The position numbers and the translations under genes are program-made. The notes under the pieces are model-generated. The model was given only the letters and a program-made list of their open reading frames with translations. It made no database searches and was not told the origin of the DNA. Of a stretch of DNA of 64,000 bases, positions 1 through 10,839 are shown piece after piece. Within the stretch, counting starts at the first letter, position 1; each line of letters starts with the position of its first letter. The stretch is from NCBI RefSeq assembly GCF_003339775.1, contig NZ_CP031088.1, positions 1,240,001-1,304,000 of the forward strand, given 5' to 3'. This DNA comes from Spiroplasma phoeniceum P40. GTDB taxonomy: Bacteria > Bacillota_I > Bacilli_A > Mycoplasmatales > Mycoplasmataceae.

Positions 1-352
1 TAACTTTATCATCTTCTAACGGATAATTACTATAAATTTCATATGTCAATAATTTCATAGTTTGCGACAAATAAGTTAAAAGTAATGTTTTACCGGTCCC
101 TAACTTTCCAATAATAACTGATAACGGATTATCTCAAACAAAATTTACTAACCGAAAAGAATTTAAATGATAAAAAATATTTTTTCACAATCATCACACA
201 AAATATACACATTGCAAAGCAAACAACAATCAAAATACTAAACCAACACAATACAAAGAAATTATACAAAGTAATAAATCAATTAAACTAAACAAAAACA
301 TTGAACCACTAATATAACAATAGTTTTTAAAGAAAAATATAAATTTTTTCAT
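1..352 (-). CDS. Plectrovirus Zot-like P-loop protein, partial (runs off window)
   Basis: N-terminal 117 residues of a filamentous-phage assembly ATPase of the Zot/gene I type. A hydrophobic N-terminal part with two likely membrane spans is followed by a Walker A motif (GKLGTGKT, about residues 95-102). The plus-strand copy at 44056-44847 is colinear and very similar, which supports frame and start. The ATG overlaps the stop of the upstream 67-aa gene by one base (TAATG), implying translational coupling. In filamentous phages this protein sits in the host membrane and drives virion extrusion; that role is inferred from family. The gene is read through several UGA (Trp) codons. Confidence 0.82.
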
Positions 353-555
353 TATTTAAAATACCCAACTATTTTAAAAACCATTCATAATAAAAACCAA
401 GTTAAAAACAAAATCACAATTCAAACACCAACCATTAAAGTTAAATATTGATTTTGAGTTAAATTTCAAGTTGTAATAGTTTCAACATTTGTTTTATCTA
501 TAAACAAAAAGAAATGAATAAAAAACTCTTTTAATTTAATTCAATCATTTTGCAT
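352..555 (-). CDS. Plectrovirus small membrane protein (67 aa)
   Basis: Counterpart of the plus-strand gene 43853-44056, with identical length and position. The N-terminal half is polar and the C-terminal half is one strong hydrophobic segment rich in Trp encoded by UGA. It overlaps the downstream Zot-like ORF by one base and follows the 49-aa membrane protein by two bases. Its place just before the assembly ATPase suggests a minor coat or assembly protein; no motif allows a firmer call. Confidence 0.7.
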
Positions 556-557
556 AT

Positions 558-707
558 TTAAAAACTCCACATTTTTTGAATAAGTTTAAAAAACATCCCA
601 AAAAACAAAACGATAAATAACACAAACGATATAACATATAAAAACTCAGGGGCATTTGCACCAATAATATAAATAACAAATTGAACTCAATAATCATATA
701 AACTCAT
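558..707 (-). CDS. Plectrovirus small membrane protein (49 aa)
   Basis: Short protein with a single central hydrophobic segment and a basic C-terminal end, equivalent to 43701-43850 in the other copy. Its ATG directly follows the stop of the upstream broken gene, as in the plus copy. Probably a minor virion or assembly protein by context; function unproven. Confidence 0.68.
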
Positions 708-950
708 TTAATTTAAATTTTTCAAATCATTAATTAATTCTTGTTTTTTTCAAAACTTCAATTTATTAAATTATTATTTTTATTATTTGTTTTTGCTTTT
801 TTAGGTTCACTTGAAAATAAAGCTTCTTTCATTTTAGTAAAATAATTTTGTTTATATTGATTATATAAATTTATTAATTCGGTTCCAGTTAAATATTTTC
901 AAATATTCCGCTTTAAATTTTCATCATATTTTACAATAGGATAAGAATAT
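708..950 (-). pseudogene. Truncated, frameshifted plectrovirus ORF (150-aa family)
   Basis: Only the C-terminal part of the 150-aa protein encoded intact at 43248-43700 is present. Upstream, similarity stops abruptly at an AACATTGTTTAT-type repeat near 945-960, so the first half of the ORF and the whole preceding 113-aa gene are missing. Near 741-747 an A7 run on the coding strand (A8 would keep frame) shifts the tail and ends it early. It is therefore a deletion derivative of the viral genome. Confidence 0.72.
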
Positions 951-1075
951 AAACAATGTTATAAATAATGTTTATATAATGTTTATTTATTGCAATAAAC
1001 ACTGATTATTAACAATGTTATAAATAATGCTAATATATTGTTTATTTAATGTTTAATAAACACTGTTAATAAACA
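951..1075. repeat. AT-rich direct repeats of plectrovirus intergenic region
   Basis: Repeated blocks related to AACATTGTTTATT and AACATTATTTATA, also found at 42735-42900 in the other viral copy. In this copy they abut the truncated ORF, so they are the likely recombination point of the deletion. They may belong to the viral replication or control region; that is inference. Confidence 0.6.
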
Positions 1076-1102
1076 TTTTTAAATATATAAAATAATAAAA
1101 AT

Positions 1103-1215
1103 TGGCACACTGAAAATAACTATTAAGAACTTTAATAATAAATATAATAAGTTCATTTTTCTATTTAATAAATTCATTTTTTTACATCAAATCACATATA
1201 AAAAATAGTGTGCCA
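1103..1215. repeat. Inverted repeat TGGCACACT/AGTGTGCCA flanking viral intergenic DNA
   Basis: Perfect 9-bp inverted repeat at 1103-1111 and 1207-1215, enclosing about 95 bp. The same arms occur at 42561-42568 and 42718-42725 in the plus copy, where the enclosed segment is about 150 bp and contains an extra 10-bp hairpin. Candidate viral origin, packaging signal or transcription-end structure. Confidence 0.6.
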
Positions 1216-1244
1216 CAGTCAAAATACATGATAAATAATAAATA

Positions 1245-1496
1245 TTAAAATCCTTTAACCATAACACGGAAAAAGTTTAAGATTTTAATAATACAAAATA
1301 TAGCAAATGGAATTAATATAATTCACGCTTCGCCTAAGAAAACCATTATCTCAGGTAAAATATTTGTTATACCTTCTTTAACTTTTCATAATGCACTAGT
1401 CAAACCAGTTCAAATCCCAGTCATACCCTCAGTCATAGTTTTAGGTGTAGGTGCTGTTAAAAAATTAAACGCTGTTGTTAAATACATACCTAACAT
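1245..1496 (-). CDS. Plectrovirus major coat protein
   Basis: 83-aa protein nearly identical to 42278-42529. The N-terminal half carries a Thr/Pro-rich segment and UGA-encoded Trp residues; the C-terminal half is a hydrophobic helix ending in a short basic tail, the usual layout of filamentous-phage coat proteins (amphipathic outer part, membrane span, DNA-facing basic end). Its ATG overlaps the stop of the preceding 49-aa gene by one base. The identification as the SpV1-type coat protein rests on recall of SpV1 proteins plus this architecture. Confidence 0.78.
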
Positions 1497-1645
1497 TATT
1501 TTTTATCCTCCTTTCTTTCAATTTCTTTTTTTTCTTTTTTCTTTCCTCGAATTTGTTTAATTTTTTGATAAATTGATAAAACAATTCAAGCAAAAATCCC
1601 TAATATAATAACAACAATAAATATTGTCGTTAATCAAGTTGGCAT
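1496..1645 (-). CDS. Plectrovirus small membrane protein upstream of coat gene (49 aa)
   Basis: One N-terminal membrane span followed by a very Lys/Glu-rich cytoplasmic tail. A GAAAGGAG ribosome-binding site precedes the ATG. Same gene as 42129-42278, and in both copies it is coupled by TAATG to the coat gene. Likely a minor coat or assembly component. Confidence 0.72.
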
Positions 1646-1669
1646 AATATATCTCCTTTCAAAATTTTT

Positions 1670-1759
1670 AAATATCGCGTCACGCTCTGCGTGTTCGCTA
1701 CGCTCAAAATAAACAATATTGAATAAATTACCGCTAATAAATTACGCGGATAATTTATT
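1670..1759. other. GC-rich patch and 9-bp hairpin
   Basis: 1677-1712 is strikingly GC-rich for this genome, built of short GCG/CGC words. 1736-1744 and 1751-1759 form a perfect 9-bp stem (AATAAATTA/TAATTTATT) around CGCGGA. The plus copy has a related but diverged structure at about 42001-42095. Function unknown; it separates the 37-aa gene from the coat operon. Confidence 0.5.
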
Positions 1760-1868
1760 CATTTTCTTTTACATTATTAATTACTATTTTATTTACAGTA
1801 TTAATAACAATATCTTTTCCATACTTAATTACTAAGGACCGCAAAATAAAATAATGTTTTCTTTCCAT
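1755..1868 (-). CDS. Plectrovirus 37-aa basic protein
   Basis: Small ORF conserved in the other viral copy (41888-41998) with the core FILRSLVxKYGKD and a VINTVNKI segment. Conservation of this core, while the ends differ, argues it is translated. Charged and possibly DNA-binding; function unknown. Confidence 0.62.
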   Translation of the reverse strand: MERKHYFILRSLVIKYGKDIVINTVNKIVINNVKENE

Positions 1869-1872
1869 TAAA

Positions 1873-1898
1873 AAATCAACTCCTTTATGAGTTGATTT
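1873..1898 (-). terminator. Hairpin with T-run before the 37-aa gene
   Basis: Perfect 10-bp stem (AAATCAACTC/GAGTTGATTT) with a 6-nt loop. On the minus strand it is followed by T residues and then the ATG at 1868. It can terminate transcription from 2025-2876. The AAAGGAG of the next gene lies in its loop and arm, so it could also hide that ribosome-binding site. Confidence 0.6.
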
Positions 1899-2024
1899 GT
1901 TGCACTTCGATTACACGATGCCATTACTTTATTTATATTTTTTATAAAACCTAAGCTTTTTTCTTACTATTATTTTTTAACATATTCATAAATTGCTTTT
2001 TTTATTTATTTTTAGATAAAAATC

Positions 2025-2876
2025 TTAAAATGGTCATCAAGTTTTTAAAAACTGAACCGTTGAAGATGCAGTATTCTTTGTTGTATCAATCGCTGAATTA
2101 GCAAAACTTTTCGCTTTATCAGGATTATTGTAAGAATAGTAAACTGCGCCAATTGTTGCTGAACCTAATACTATTCCTATTGATCCTGGCGCAAGTCCAC
2201 CAAATAAAGCAAATAATAAACCATTAGTAAATTGACCTATTACTTTCCCTAATATTCGTGGTGCTTTTTTTAGCCCTTTATAAGCTAAAACTGCTTCTTT
2301 TTTAATTACTGTCTTAATATTTTTACCGTGAGTTTTTAGAAAAATTTTAAAATTCTTACCATCTTTTTTTGCAAAGGTTTTAACAGCAGCCCCTGTTGTT
2401 TTCATCCCTTGCAATCCACTATTAACAACTTTTTTTACTTTATTAGTTTTTTTTGTAAAGAAGTTTTTAATCCCATGGTTTCTTTTTACAATATCTTTAA
2501 TACCAGTTTGCGATATTTTTTCAACTTTATCTAGCCCTGTTTCAATAGCTTTAGGCAGGATAATTTTTTTACCAAGACTTTTAGCATCTGCTTTAAATTC
2601 TTTATATGCTTTTTTAGTAAAATTCTGAAATTTTTTCAACATTTTAAAACCAGAATTAGTTTTAACTTTAGATGGTTTCTTATCTGAATTTAATAACGAG
2701 TAAACATTTGATGGTACTAATTCTGAATTTGATATATCCTCAATAATATCTTTCATAATAAATTCTTGTGATACAGTTTGATTTGAAGGATTTAAAGCAG
2801 GAGTTGCCATTAATGCCCCACTTAAGCCACTGCTGCTAAGTCCTAATGCCCCAAAAATAACTATTAGTTTTTTCAT
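2025..2876 (-). CDS. Secreted Lys-rich protein with C-terminal membrane anchor
   Basis: 283 aa after reading two terminal UGA codons as Trp. An N-terminal signal peptide (basic start, hydrophobic core to about residue 25, then APALN-like cleavage region) is followed by a long Lys-rich, helical middle, a Gly/Ala-rich membrane span (about residues 220-245) and a short tail ending in WWPF. A GAAAGGATA ribosome-binding site precedes the ATG. The last 38 residues resemble those of the next gene upstream (2928-3518): YYxY, then K-x-F-x-N-x-A, then FLK-x-W near the end. No known domain; probably surface-exposed and membrane-anchored. Confidence 0.7.
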
Positions 2877-2927
2877 ATTTAATTATCCTTTCTTATATAA
2901 AATTATCGTGTTTTAAAAATTGTTATG

Positions 2928-3518
2928 TTAAAAAGATAGTCAACTTTTTAAATAATCTGTTGTTGTTGAAATATAATGTTTAGCATTATTAACAGCTTTA
3001 TTTGAAAAAGCTTTAATATCATCTCAATGTGTGTAAGTATAATATCCACCATATATTACTAATGCAATGGCTGTTGCTAACCCTAATGCTGTTGCCAATG
3101 TTCCTAATGAACCAGTTAAAAGACCACTTTCAATTGTTTCTCCAACGGTAATACTGTCATAACTCGCTTCTGCAAAAGCACTTTGAATTGTTTCTGCAAT
3201 AATATCTTCTCTATCATTTTCACCCATTATTGCATTAAAAATTTCTTGCAAATCATCCATTGAAATTATTGATGATTCTTGATTAAGATCTTCTAATATT
3301 TTGCTTGAATTAGTAAGTGAACTATCCATATTATCAAGTTCATTTTTCATATTTTCAGTTTGATCACGGAATGAATCATTTCATAAATTATCACTATTTG
3401 ATTTTATAATACTTACTTCAACGGTAGTTTGATTTATACTTGTATTAAATGTATTAATTGCAGGTATTGCACTACTAATAGCTCCTAATGTTCCTAAAAT
3501 AATTGGTGTAACCTTCAT
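2928..3518 (-). CDS. Secreted acidic protein sharing the C-terminal anchor with its neighbour
   Basis: 196 aa. The start is at 3518, well upstream of an internal ATG, because a UGA Trp codon splits the frame; a GAAAGGATAG ribosome-binding site supports it. N-terminal signal peptide, an Asp/Glu/Ser-rich ectodomain, a Gly/Ala-rich membrane span (about residues 138-158), then a tail ending in LKSWLSF. The tail matches that of the 2025-2876 product, while the rest is unrelated (acidic versus strongly basic). Lies 51 bp upstream of that gene, probably in one operon. Function unknown. Confidence 0.68.
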
Positions 3519-3597
3519 TTGTTTTCTATCCTTTCTTAAAAATTAAATTAATCAATATAAAATAAGGACTTAAATATTATTTCTTTCTTATCTGAAG

Positions 3598-4524
<927 letters not shown>

Positions 4525-5161
4525 CTAGATTAATTTAAAAAATACTTTAATTCTTCTTCCAAGATAATTATTATCTTTTTTACTAGAATCGGGCACTATA
4601 ACAGCATAATCTTTCTTAATATCTTGAAACTTAATTCAATCAATATTTAGCATAAGGTTTTTTCTTTTAATACTTTACGTAATGTTGTTTCATTATTGTC
4701 TGTTAATATTCCCAAATTCGGGGTCTTAATTATTGAATGCAAAATAAAATTATTTGTTTTAAAAGTTACACTTGCATCGTTTTCAATTTTAGAACTGTAA
4801 TTTGATAGCACTACATTGGCTTTGTTTTTTTTGAACATTAGTAAAAATAATCCGAATTGGTGCTTTAATACAAAGGTTTATTAAAACTTTGATTTAAAGT
4901 CGGATTTTTATAATATAGCGCATTACGAATATCATTTATTGAATTAGATGGAATCTTACCTAAATTAGGCTCTTTAATTAAATCTTTCATTGAATATTTA
5001 TTATTTTTTTCAATAGTATTAGTATGATCATAAGTTATTGTTTTATTGGGTAAAATAATAGTAATAAAAAAAGAAATAAGCATTATTTTTATTAAAATAT
5101 ATACAAATAATATTATTTCAACTAAAATAATTATTTTTTTCACTAAATATCTTCCTTCCAT
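4525..5161 (-). pseudogene. Broken membrane-anchored repeat protein
   Basis: Two open segments (4865-5161 and 4647-4838) plus a tail to 4525 are pieces of one gene. Segment one has an N-terminal membrane span, then a repeat with the core PNLG followed about 12 residues later by an alanine/asparagine region and KNPTLN. Segment two carries a second repeat: a VLSNYSS/VTFKTN strand pattern, then PNLG, ILTDNNET. Adding one A in the A6 run near 4650 restores a continuation through NIDWIKFQDI to the TAG at 4525. Such LG/DN repeats are common in mollicute surface lipoproteins and adhesins. At least two frameshifts are present. Confidence 0.6.
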
Positions 5162-5309
5162 AAATCATAAATTTTCCCTTTCATTGATTTAAAAAATTAC
5201 TTTATAATTTTACCTAAATAAACTAGTTTTTACATATTATTTATGCATATTTATAAATAAAAAACAATAAAGTTTACTTTATTGTTCTTAACCTATCATA
5301 ATTAATATC

Positions 5310-6926
5310 TTATGATGGTGGATAGACATAGTCTTCTGGTTTAAACGAAATTCGATATTTATCAATTGGTCAAGGTGTATAATAAATATTATTCGTTGTT
5401 TGGTTAACACCAAAACGAAATTTAAGTTCATTATATCATCCATAATGTCAAGTAAATGCACGATCATTACCAATGTCAACACTAAATTTGTTATGAGCTG
5501 TAACTCAGAACTTTCCAATATCAGGTAAAACTTTGATTTCAGGTTGTTCCTTAAATTCTCTTAAATAATTGTTTCAAATTGTTTTAAGCGATAAATCAGG
5601 ATTTTTTGCAAATTGATTATTTAATGTTTCTCATTTTTTAATTGGTAAGAAAATAACCCCTTCAGTATGAACACGAATATCTCATGTAATTTGGAAATAT
5701 TTATAAAACGCAGCAATAATTCGTCCAAAGTTCTCAATCTTTTTGATCATTCCTGCTCGTGTTATTCCTACATTAATATAAATTGGTTTATTGTCATTTA
5801 CTGAAATACCTGATAACGGTAATCCAGCAACTAAAATTTTTGCTAAATTAATTTTAAACTGTCCTAACTGTAATTTTTCACCAGTTGAAGCAGTTAAAAT
5901 ATTCAATTTTTCACCATAAAATTCTAAGAAATTTTCAGGTGTTAATTTTTTTGGAGCATACCCAGTATTAACCCAGGCATATTTTTCATCATCTGGCAAG
6001 ACTGGTGTCACACCGTTTGTATCTGGATTAATAATTGAACTTAATAAAATTAAGATTTTTTCATCACTAGCATAAGTGATATTTTCTCCAAGTTCTCCCA
6101 ACGTATCATCTTCTTTTAATCCTTTTTCTAATTCTTTTTGGACAATTGTATCTAACATACTGTGATCATAAGCATAATTTAAATCAAAATTATCATAAAT
6201 ACTTTTGAAAGTTTCATTTTTATCAACAATAATATCACCGGACATCTTCTCATTAAAAAATTTAATAATTGACTTTGATATTTGTTCTACTACTGCTTTT
6301 AAAATTTTTTGCATTTTATCAATATCATTGGTAATAGTGTATTGAATTAAAAATGGTACAACTGTTTCTAATTTTTTAAATTTGATGTTAACATTAAATT
6401 TAAAATCTAAACGAACAGCTTTTAAACCTTCCGGATTAATATATGCTAGTTTACCTAATTTTTCAACATCAATAAAATTTAAAATAAAGTTCACACTATC
6501 TGGTTCAATATTCAGCGGAAAACTATTTGTATAATAGTTTGAATATTTATTAGCAATTTCTCGATTAATATTATTAAAAACTGCCATAAAACCAGTTTTA
6601 AGAGTTGCTAAAACTGGTGCAACCTTACCATCTTCTTCCTCTAATATTTCCTTTTGGTGATCATTTCTTACCATTGAAAATAAGTTTTCAAAATCAATAT
6701 TTGGGTAAGAATTAGTATCAATTAAAGTTTTTTCTGCTGTGTATTTTTGAATAGCATTTGATGCTGCTTTTGTTATATCATTTAAAATTTTTAAATCTCC
6801 ATTATAATCAATTTCATTTTCATTATTATGGTGATTATTGTTTGAATCATTTTTACAACTAATAACAGAACCAACACTAACCAAACTAAAATTTGCAACT
6901 CCCAACATTGCTAATAGCTTTTTCAT
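5310..6926 (-). CDS. Lipoprotein, about 538 aa
   Basis: Signal sequence with the lipobox SVIS-C and then an Asn/His-rich linker, so it should be exported and lipidated (Cys about residue 24). The mature part has mixed alpha/beta composition with no recognised domain. The ATG at 6926 is preferred over the one 15 bases upstream because AAAAGGA directly abuts the latter; both are imperfectly spaced. The reading frame continues through UGA Trp codons to the TAA at 5310. Function unknown; it resembles the large Spiroplasma-specific lipoproteins. Confidence 0.75.
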
Positions 6927-7126
6927 AGTCTTTAAATCCATCCTTTTAAAAAATAACTATATCCCAAATATCTTATATATATTTTAATATCCTATATATT
7001 CGAAATATCTTTTATGTTATTAAAAAAAAAAAAAAAAATCAAGGGGGTTAACAATTATTTTAAAATATATTTTTTAATCCGAAAGAATTTATAATTTATG
7101 GCATAAATTAATCCATATATAAAATT

Positions 7127-7900
7127 TTAATCTTTAGTTTGAATTAAATATGTATAATTTAATGTAGATTTTTGCGGAATAATACGAAATAAACGTTTCA
7201 AAGAACGATTTTTTCAACCAATAATTAAATAATTTTTTCTTTTTATTCTTAATGCTTTTGGTAAAGATTTTTTAATAAATCGTTCTAATGACATTAAACC
7301 TGGCAAGGTTTTATTATTTTTAAAATCAGAATTTTTAAAAAACGCAGTTTGTGTGGCTCCAGGACAAATAGTAACTACACGAACTGGTGATTTTGTTTTC
7401 TTTAATTCAGTATTAATAGCAACAGATAAACTTAAAATATATGCTTTTGTTGCATAATAAGTTGCCATTCCAGGCCCAGGGAAAAAAGCAGATAAGGAAG
7501 AAATATTAATAATTCGTCCTTTTTTCTGCTCAATAAAATATTGCGTAAAAAGTTTTGTTAAAATATGGACTGCTTGAATATTTAGATTAATCATTTTTAA
7601 TTCATCTGCTAAAGGAATTGTTATAAAAAGACCTTTTTTCCCAAAACCAGCATTATTAATAAATAAAACAATATGATACTGTTTTATTTTTTCAAATAAA
7701 GCATAACAATTTTCAGGAACAGACAAATCATATGATAAAGCAACAATTGTTTGTTCAGGAAATTGTTGTTGTAATTCTTTTGCTCATTCTGTATGGCGAG
7801 ATACTCCAATAATATGATAACCTTGCTTCAACAATCACTGACAATAACCATATCCAATTCCTGATGATGCTCCTGTTACTACAACAAATTCTTTTTCCAT
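7127..7900 (-). CDS. Short-chain dehydrogenase/reductase
   Basis: 257 aa. Rossmann N-terminus TGASSGIG (about residues 8-15), NNAG about residue 83, catalytic Ser in the ISSLSA segment, Tyr-x-x-x-Lys as YYATK about residue 148, and PGATQT afterwards: the full set for a classical SDR using NAD(P)H. Substrate cannot be inferred. Monocistronic by spacing; 7021-7037 upstream of the 5310-6926 gene is an A17 run. Confidence 0.88.
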
Positions 7901-8074
7901 AATATATCATCCTTTTCATTACATTAATTCTAACATTAAGTAAAATAATCTTTTTTTAAATGTAAATTAAATGCACAATAACAAATTTATTAACTAATAT
8001 AATAGTAATTGTTGCAATTAAATAAATTATTAATTTATTTTATTATTTATTTTATTATAGTTCATATTAAACTT

Positions 8075-8095
8075 TAAAAAAGGTTAAAAACCTTA
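8075..8095 (-). terminator. Terminator of rpsO
   Basis: AAGGTT-TTT-AACCTT stem (8080-8094 on the complement) followed by T residues, just after the rpsO stop. Confidence 0.55.
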
Positions 8096-8099
8096 AACC

Positions 8100-8366
8100 T
8101 TATTTTCTAATTCCTAATGTTTTAATGATTGCTTTATATTCATTAAAATCAGTTTTGGTTAAATATGCAAGCAAGTGTTTTCTTTGTGCTACTTTTTGCA
8201 ATAAGCTTCTTCTTGATACAATATCTTTTCGATGTACTTTTAAGTGTTCGGTTAAATTATTAATATCTTCTGTTAAGATTGCAATTTGAACTTTTGTTGA
8301 ACCAGTATCTTTGGCATTTTGACCAAACTTTGTAACTAATTCTGCTTTTTTTTCTTTTGAAACCAT
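8100..8366 (-). CDS. rpsO: Ribosomal protein S15
   Basis: 88 aa, the usual S15 length. Recognisable S15 features: the GSTKVQIAILT segment, the LTEHLKVHRKD helix, and SRRSLLQKVAQRKHLLAYL. Binds the 16S rRNA central domain early in 30S assembly. Preceded by a good ribosome-binding site (AGGGAGAAAA). Confidence 0.97.
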   Translation of the reverse strand: MVSKEKKAELVTKFGQNAKDTGSTKVQIAILTEDINNLTEHLKVHRKDIVSRRSLLQKVAQRKHLLAYLTKTDFNEYKAIIKTLGIRK

Positions 8367-8462
8367 TACTATTTTCTCCCTTCATTTAGTGGCTTATTAT
8401 GTTAAAACAAAGAATTTAAGAAAGGGTTATCTTAAATCAACGAAATAACAACCTTATTAATA

Positions 8463-9350
8463 TTATGCTTTTTTAGCAAAAAAAGCAAGGGTATTAACTA
8501 AATCTTGTTCTAAAAGCGTAACTAATTCTTCTAAATTATTAATTTTAATATTTTCTCGAAGATATTTTTTAAAATAAACAATGATTTCCTGACCATATAA
8601 ATCCAAATTAACATTTATCAAATATGTTTCAACAACTTCTTTCCCTTCAAATAACCGATAAGATGTCATTGAAGGATAAAGTTTACCTTGTGCTAATGTT
8701 TCTGTCACATAAACACCATAGGGTAAAATTACTTTTTGTGGCAAATAAATATTTGCCGTTGGAAAATTAATTGTTCGTCCTAATTGTTTTCCTGGTTTTA
8801 CTTTTCCACGTAAATTATAATCTTCATACAATAATTTATTTGCTGATGCTAAATCATATTTTAATAAAAAATTTCGAATTGTTGTTGAAGAAAACAAATT
8901 ATCTTGGCGAGTAATTAAATAAACATTTTCTTGACCAAAAAAAGCAATAATATCATTAAAATCCCCTTCACGATTTTTTCCAAACCGAAAATCAGAGCCA
9001 ATGACAATTTTTGTAACATTAAATTGTTTTTTTAAAATTGTTAAAAATTGTTGTGCAGATAAATTTATAATTGCAGTACTAAGCCGCACTTCTAAATAAT
9101 AATTAAATCCTAATTTTTCAACAATTTGTTGTTTTGAATGATTATCTACTATTTTTGTATTTGTTTGTTGTAAAAAATCACTGACACTTTGTGACATAGT
9201 AAAAAATAATGTTGCAAGGTTATACTGTTTTTTAATCTCCATTAAACGTGTAATTAATTTTAAATGGCCTTGATGAAACCCATCAAACAAACCTAAACAA
9301 GCAACTTTTGGTTTCTTATAACTTGGATTATTTCATACTAAAGTTTTCAT
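8463..9350 (-). CDS. ribF: Bifunctional riboflavin kinase / FAD synthetase
   Basis: 295 aa. N-terminal FMN adenylyltransferase module with GLFDGFHQGH (nucleotidyltransferase HxGH-like motif), IGSDFRFGKNREGD and the SSTTIR motif; C-terminal flavokinase module with GRTINFPTAN. It makes FMN and FAD from riboflavin. The ATG overlaps the truB stop by one base (TAATG), the usual truB-ribF pair. The true start lies upstream of a UGA Trp codon. Confidence 0.95.
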
Positions 9351-10261
9351 TAATAATGATTATCCTTCTCTCTGTCATCTTGGTTTTTAGGTTCAATATG
9401 TCCTCATAGTCCACGTTGACAGGCATAAACATGTTTTCCAATATGTTTATAAATTGCTAAAACATTTTTATTTTTATCAATAATAAAAATAATTGGGTCA
9501 GTATGATTAATAATAACAATAGGTTTTCCTTGCCGAATTTCTTCATCATGATGATAAAGTAATAATTGTTGATTATTAATAAATAAAGCATCATACATCG
9601 ATATTAACTCATTAAAATTTACTGCTTCAGGGTTAATTGCTTTAGATAGCATAAAATTTCCTGATTGAGTACGGCATAAAGCTGTAACAGTAGCAATAGT
9701 ATTTAATTTTGCCGCAATATCAGTCACTAAACTTCTAATATATGTTCCTTTAGTACATAACACACTAAATTTAATTGTATGATTATGTGCATCATATTTT
9801 TTTAATTTAATTGCCTTAATTGTAACAGTTCGTGGTTTAATTTTTACTTCTTTATCTTGACGTGCATACTCGTAAAGTTTTTTACCATTAACTTTAATAG
9901 AAGAATATTTTGGTGGATATTGTTCATACATAAATCCATTAAATTCATTAAAGATTTTTTTTAATATTTTCTTTTGAATCTTAAATGGTGCTGTTTCATT
10001 AAGCACATTCCCAGTAATATCACCAGTATCTGTCTCAACAAATAATCGCATTTCAACATCATACGCTTTATCTGCTGTTAACAAATATTCACTCATTTTC
10101 GTAGCATTATTCACTAAAACAACTAACAATCCTGTTGCTAATGGGTCTAATGTTCCTGCGTGACCAATTTTATTAATCTGCAATTTTTGTTTAATTTCTT
10201 GAATAACCTGATTACTTGTTTTTCCTGTTGGTTTATTGATTAAAAAAATACCGTCATGCAT
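9350..10261 (-). CDS. truB: tRNA pseudouridine-55 synthase
   Basis: 303 aa. N-terminal GIFLINKPTGKTS, then GHAGTLDPLATGLLVV with the catalytic Asp, the KAYDVEM segment and RSLVTDIAAKL: diagnostic TruB motifs. Modifies U55 in the T-loop of tRNA. Start chosen at the ATG preceding HDGIF; a GTG three codons upstream is possible. The 3' end runs through a UGA Trp into the ribF start. Confidence 0.95.
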
Positions 10262-10285
10262 AATAACCACCCCACTTCCTGAAAT

Positions 10286-10313
10286 ATTATATCACTTTTT
10301 AATATATTCCTAA
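10286..10313 (-). promoter_or_regulatory. Probable promoter of truB-ribF
   Basis: On the minus strand TTAGGA (10308-10313), 16-bp spacer, TATAAT (10286-10291), 24 bp before the truB ATG. Confidence 0.5.
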
Positions 10314-10801
10314 CACTGATTAAAAAAGTACCTTATTTTTATCGTATTTTTTACAAAATTAATTGATTATTAGAAAAATATAGTTTATGATATTTATGTA
10401 TGAAAAATAAATATTGTTACATTTATATCTTTCTTAAATTATTCTAGCCTTTTATTTTGTGCTAAAATTTGTATTTTGTGGCAATATTTAAATCTAAAAT
10501 AATCTTAAAGTTTGTTTTTCATACGTTTTTAAAAATTAATTGAAGTTTCTTATAGGCTGTTCATTTTTCTTCAATTAATTTTTTTTATTTGTATAAAACA
10601 AAAAAAATTACTTTTAAAATCTTGCAATTTCAAAAATGTATGTTATTATTAAGAATGTCTTAAGTAGACAAATAAGTAAATCAAAATAAAAAAATTGGAC
10701 ATGTTATGTAATCTTTATTTTTTAATAAAATAAAGCAACGAACACAGATAAATGTATTAAATACCTAAATGGCCTTTAAAATTAATAAAATATCTCAAAA
10801 A
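10314..10801. other. Intergenic region without recognisable gene
   Basis: About 490 bp of AT-rich DNA between truB and coaX. No open frame with coding character, RNA signature or repeat was found on either strand. Confidence 0.6.
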
Positions 10802-10839
10802 AATATAAAAAATAGGACTTTAGTCCTATTTTTTATATT
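10802..10839 (-). terminator. Long perfect hairpin at the 3' end of coaX
   Basis: 18-bp perfect stem with a 2-nt loop (centre 10820-10821), T-rich on both strands. It overlaps the coaX stop codon at 10833-10835. Confidence 0.85.

Noticed and set aside
5288-5518. 76-codon minus-strand ORF
   Set aside because: Out-of-frame shadow of the lipoprotein gene, which continues through UGA to 5310.
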